Assembly (NCBI GenBank): GCA_002384855.1
Contig: DGBP01000015.1
Coordinates: forward strand, 1-64,000
Reading direction: 5' to 3'
DNA from: Nocardioidaceae bacterium UBA4001
GTDB taxonomy: Bacteria; Actinomycetota; Actinomycetes; Propionibacteriales; Nocardioidaceae
Length of the DNA stretch: 64,000 nt
Positions within the stretch are counted from its first letter, which is position 1; every line of letters begins with the position of its first letter. Position numbers and translations under genes: made by a program. Shown here in pieces: positions 62,202-64,000 of the stretch. Under the pieces are notes generated by a model. It was not told the origin of the DNA. It did not search any database and was given only the letters and a program-made list of their open reading frames with translations.

Positions 62202-62651
62202 ATGAACGAGGACAACGTGCGCAGCGTAGAGATCACCCGGATCCGCAAGGGGCTGTACGAAGCCACGAACAGCCACGGCGTGAAGATGGTCTTCGGCAAC
62301 GACAACACCCAGAGCTTCTCCGCGGTCGAGCTCCTGCTCACCGCTATCGCCGGCTGCAGTGGCACCGACGTGGACTTCATCACCAGCAAGCGTGCGGAAC
62401 CGGCCGACTTCCACGTGTCGATCTCGGGCGACAAGGTTCGTGACGACGCGGGCAAGAACCACGTGGCCAACATCCGGCTCACCTTCGACATCTCCTTCCC
62501 CGAGGGCGAGGAGGGGGACGCGGCGCGAGGCGTGCTCGAGCGCGCGGTCCACCAGTCGCACGACCGGCTGTGCAGCGTGAGCCAGACGGTCATGCGTGGC
62601 ACGCCGGTCGAGGTGCACATCTCCGGCCTCGAGGACACCTCCGGCGACTGA
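62202..62651 (+). CDS. OsmC/Ohr-family peroxiredoxin-like protein
   Basis: 149 residues. The two redox cysteines lie in AIAGCSGTDVDF and DRLCSVSQTV. YhfA/OsmC fold. ATG 62202 is chosen for the family N-terminus; ATG 62175 is in frame. It reduces organic hydroperoxides or has a related thiol role. Confidence 0.85.
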   Translation: MNEDNVRSVEITRIRKGLYEATNSHGVKMVFGNDNTQSFSAVELLLTAIAGCSGTDVDFITSKRAEPADFHVSISGDKVRDDAGKNHVANIRLTFDISFPEGEEGDAARGVLERAVHQSHDRLCSVSQTVMRGTPVEVHISGLEDTSGD

Positions 62652-62786
62652 GCCCCCCGGCTCGGCCCGACGGCGACCCGGATCCGCGGTTCCGCCGACC
62701 GATGAGTTCTGTATGGCCGACGAGTCTGCAGTCGTGTGCGGAAAAGCATTACGAAACTGTCGGTCCTCGAACCTAGGGTGGAGCGC

Positions 62787-63092
62787 ATGTCGTCACAACC
62801 GGCCGTGGAGGCCATCGATCTCGTCAAGAGGTTCGGGGACAACACCGCCGTCGACCACGTCAGCTTCGTCGTCCCCGAGGGCTCCGTGCTCGGTCTTCTC
62901 GGCCCCAACGGCGCGGGGAAGACCACCACGGTCCGGATGCTGACCACCCTGTCGGTGCCCACCAGCGGCACCGGCCGGGTGGCGGGGCACGACGTGGTGG
63001 AGGAGCCCGACGGCGTCCGCAGGACTGAGGCAGCGTCACCGCATCTCGCGGTCGCGACTGCAGGGGCCGGTCTCGGTCCTGCGACGGCGTAG
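62787..63092 (+). pseudogene. Truncated ABC-transporter ATPase (DrrA-like), N-terminal fragment
   Basis: The first 79 residues are a normal drug-export ATPase start: AIDLVKRFGDNTAVDHVSF, Walker A GPNGAGKTTTVR (39-50) and SGTGRVAGHDVVEEP. At about 63023 similarity stops, and 22 unrelated residues run to TAG at 63092. Q-loop, signature and Walker B are lost, so it cannot work. The cut coincides with the start of the 278-bp insert. Confidence 0.8.
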
Positions 63093-63300
63093 ATGACGGG
63101 CTGAGTGACGGCAGAGTGCTGCTGACGCCGGAAGCGGGGCAGTTCGCAGGTCTGAAGTGCCGCGATCTGCAGCAGCTGCCCATTTCAGCGTCGGTCGGAA
63201 GTGGGGGGTGGAGCTCTCTCGACCCGGTCTTCCTGGTAGTTGACATAATGTCGCTTATCGGCGGTCGCCCTCGAGGGGGACGGTATCGAATCAGTCGACA
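63023..63300. mobile_element. ~278-bp insert or scar joining two truncated genes
   Basis: Homology to the ABC ATPase ends at about 63023 and to the alcohol dehydrogenase at about 63300. Between them no gene is recognised. GACTGA at 63023-63028 and its complement TCAGTC at 63291-63296 mark both ends, possibly terminal repeats though only 6 bp. An AT-richer stretch carries the perfect dyad GACAT-A-ATGTC (63242-63252). It could be a relic of an insertion sequence, a recombination site, or a deletion join. Type is uncertain. Confidence 0.45.
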
Positions 63301-64000
63301 AGGCGCCATGCGGCACGCCGACGAAGCCCACCGTCGATCCGGGCCGGGCGATCTTGAAGGCGGTGTCCATAGCGCCGTTGGTGCCGACGCACTCCAGGAC
63401 GGAGTCGGCGCCGACGCCCTGGGTGAGCTCGCGGATCCGCTCCTCCCCCTCCTCACCGCGTTCGGCGACGATGTCGGTGGCGCCGAACTCGAGCGCGATC
63501 TTCTGCCGCGGCTCGTGGCGGGACATGGCGATGACCCGCTCCGCGCCCATCTGCGAGGCAGCCAGGACCCCGCACAGACCGACGGCTCCGTCGCCGACGA
63601 CCACGGCGGTCGACCCAGGCTTCACCCGCGACGCCACGGCGGCGTGCCACCCGGTGGCCATGACGTCGGTGAGCGTGAGCAGCGACGGCAACAGCGCCTC
63701 GTCGGGCATGCCGTCGGTCCTGACGAGGCTTCCCTCTGCCTGGGTGACCCTGACGTATTCGCCCTGACCACCCTTGGTGACGCCGACGTTCACGCAGGCC
63801 GACGTCGTCCCCGCTTCACAGTGCGGGCAGGTGTTGTCGCAGTGGCAGAACGGCACGATCACGAAGTCGCCGGGCTTGAACGACCGGACGGCCGGACCTG
63901 CCTCCTCGACGACCCCGATGATCTCGTGTCCGATCACGTCGCCGGGCGTGATGTCGTTCTCGCCGCGGTACGGCCAGAGGTCGGAACCGCAGATGCACGA
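63185..64000 (-). pseudogene. Zinc alcohol dehydrogenase, 3'-truncated and continuing beyond the window
   Basis: Reading from the right edge: CGSDLWPYRG, GHEIIGVVEEAGP, the four-Cys zinc site CHCDNTCPHCEAGTTSAC, and the cofactor loop VGDGAVGL, up to GFVGVPHGA near 63302. After that the frame runs into unrelated residues to TGA at 63185, so about the last 90-100 residues of the family are missing. The 5' end lies outside the window. The truncation meets the 278-bp insert. Confidence 0.8.

Noticed and set aside
62650..62663. GAGCC-CCCC-GGCTC as terminator of the OsmC gene
   Set aside because: Five base pairs only and no U-tract; too weak to claim.

Overview
The window is high-GC chromosomal DNA from an actinobacterium. 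The best guess is the order Propionibacteriales, a Nocardioides-like organism. The evidence is the strong GC bias at third codon positions, many GTG starts, short ATGA/GTGA/TGATG overlaps between genes, and one large block (38464-47315) in the same gene order as the mycobacterial Rv1822-Rv1832 region: CDP-alcohol phosphatidyltransferase, DUF881, small basic protein, DUF881, gcvH, garA, a MerR (FtsR type), bifunctional nuclease, a second MerR (ResR/McdR type), gcvP. The species assignment is inference. I saw no rRNA, tRNA or CRISPR.

Left part (1-18.8 kb): a catabolic island. It starts with a decayed NarL-type response regulator and a regulator/phasin divergent pair. A PHA-depolymerase-like gene follows, interrupted by an in-frame TGA. 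Next comes a four-gene beta-oxidation operon (acyl-CoA dehydrogenase, CoA-transferase, enoyl-CoA hydratase, hydroxyacyl-CoA dehydrogenase) with a divergent LysR, then a GAF/degenerate-AAA/Fis activator. An operon for a phasin-like protein, a PHA-synthase-like protein and an acyl-CoA ligase follows, and finally a cyclohexanone-type operon of lactone hydrolase, Baeyer-Villiger monooxygenase, hydroxyacid dehydrogenase and aldehyde dehydrogenase (chnC-B-D-E logic). Read together, this is a route from a cyclic ketone through lactone, hydroxyacid, semialdehyde and dicarboxylate to CoA esters and beta-oxidation, with polyester storage beside it. The last two operons share the same palindromic operator and -10 region (9364-9409 and 13483-13527), so they look like one regulon.

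Middle (18.8-38.4 kb): a DDAH-type hydrolase; a frameshifted universal stress protein next to an amino-acid permease with an internal deletion; a tight MFS / SHOCT / multicopper oxidase operon; RNase J; and a sugar region. The sugar region holds a debranching-enzyme-like protein plus FAD oxidoreductase, a complete ABC sugar importer with its own MsiK-like ATPase, a divergent GH13_18-type sugar phosphorylase and a YihS-like sugar isomerase. It ends with a multiply frameshifted HxlR-type regulator remnant.

Right part (38.4-64 kb): mostly core genes. After the Rv1822-1832-like block, with a glycine riboswitch ahead of gcvP, come a serine beta-lactamase-fold hydrolase, tldE/tldD, a HAD phosphatase coupled to sbcC and sbcD, fdhD, a PAP2 phosphatase, pepN, a CurA-like reductase, a flavin-reductase-fold protein and an OsmC protein. 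At the extreme right an ABC-transporter ATPase and a zinc alcohol dehydrogenase are both cut off around a ~278-bp insert, which looks like a scar of a mobile element or deletion.

Six genes or gene remnants are visibly broken in this window, which is many. Some could be sequence errors, but the permease has lost about 60 codons and the PhaZ-like gene carries a substitution-type stop, which single-base indel errors do not explain.
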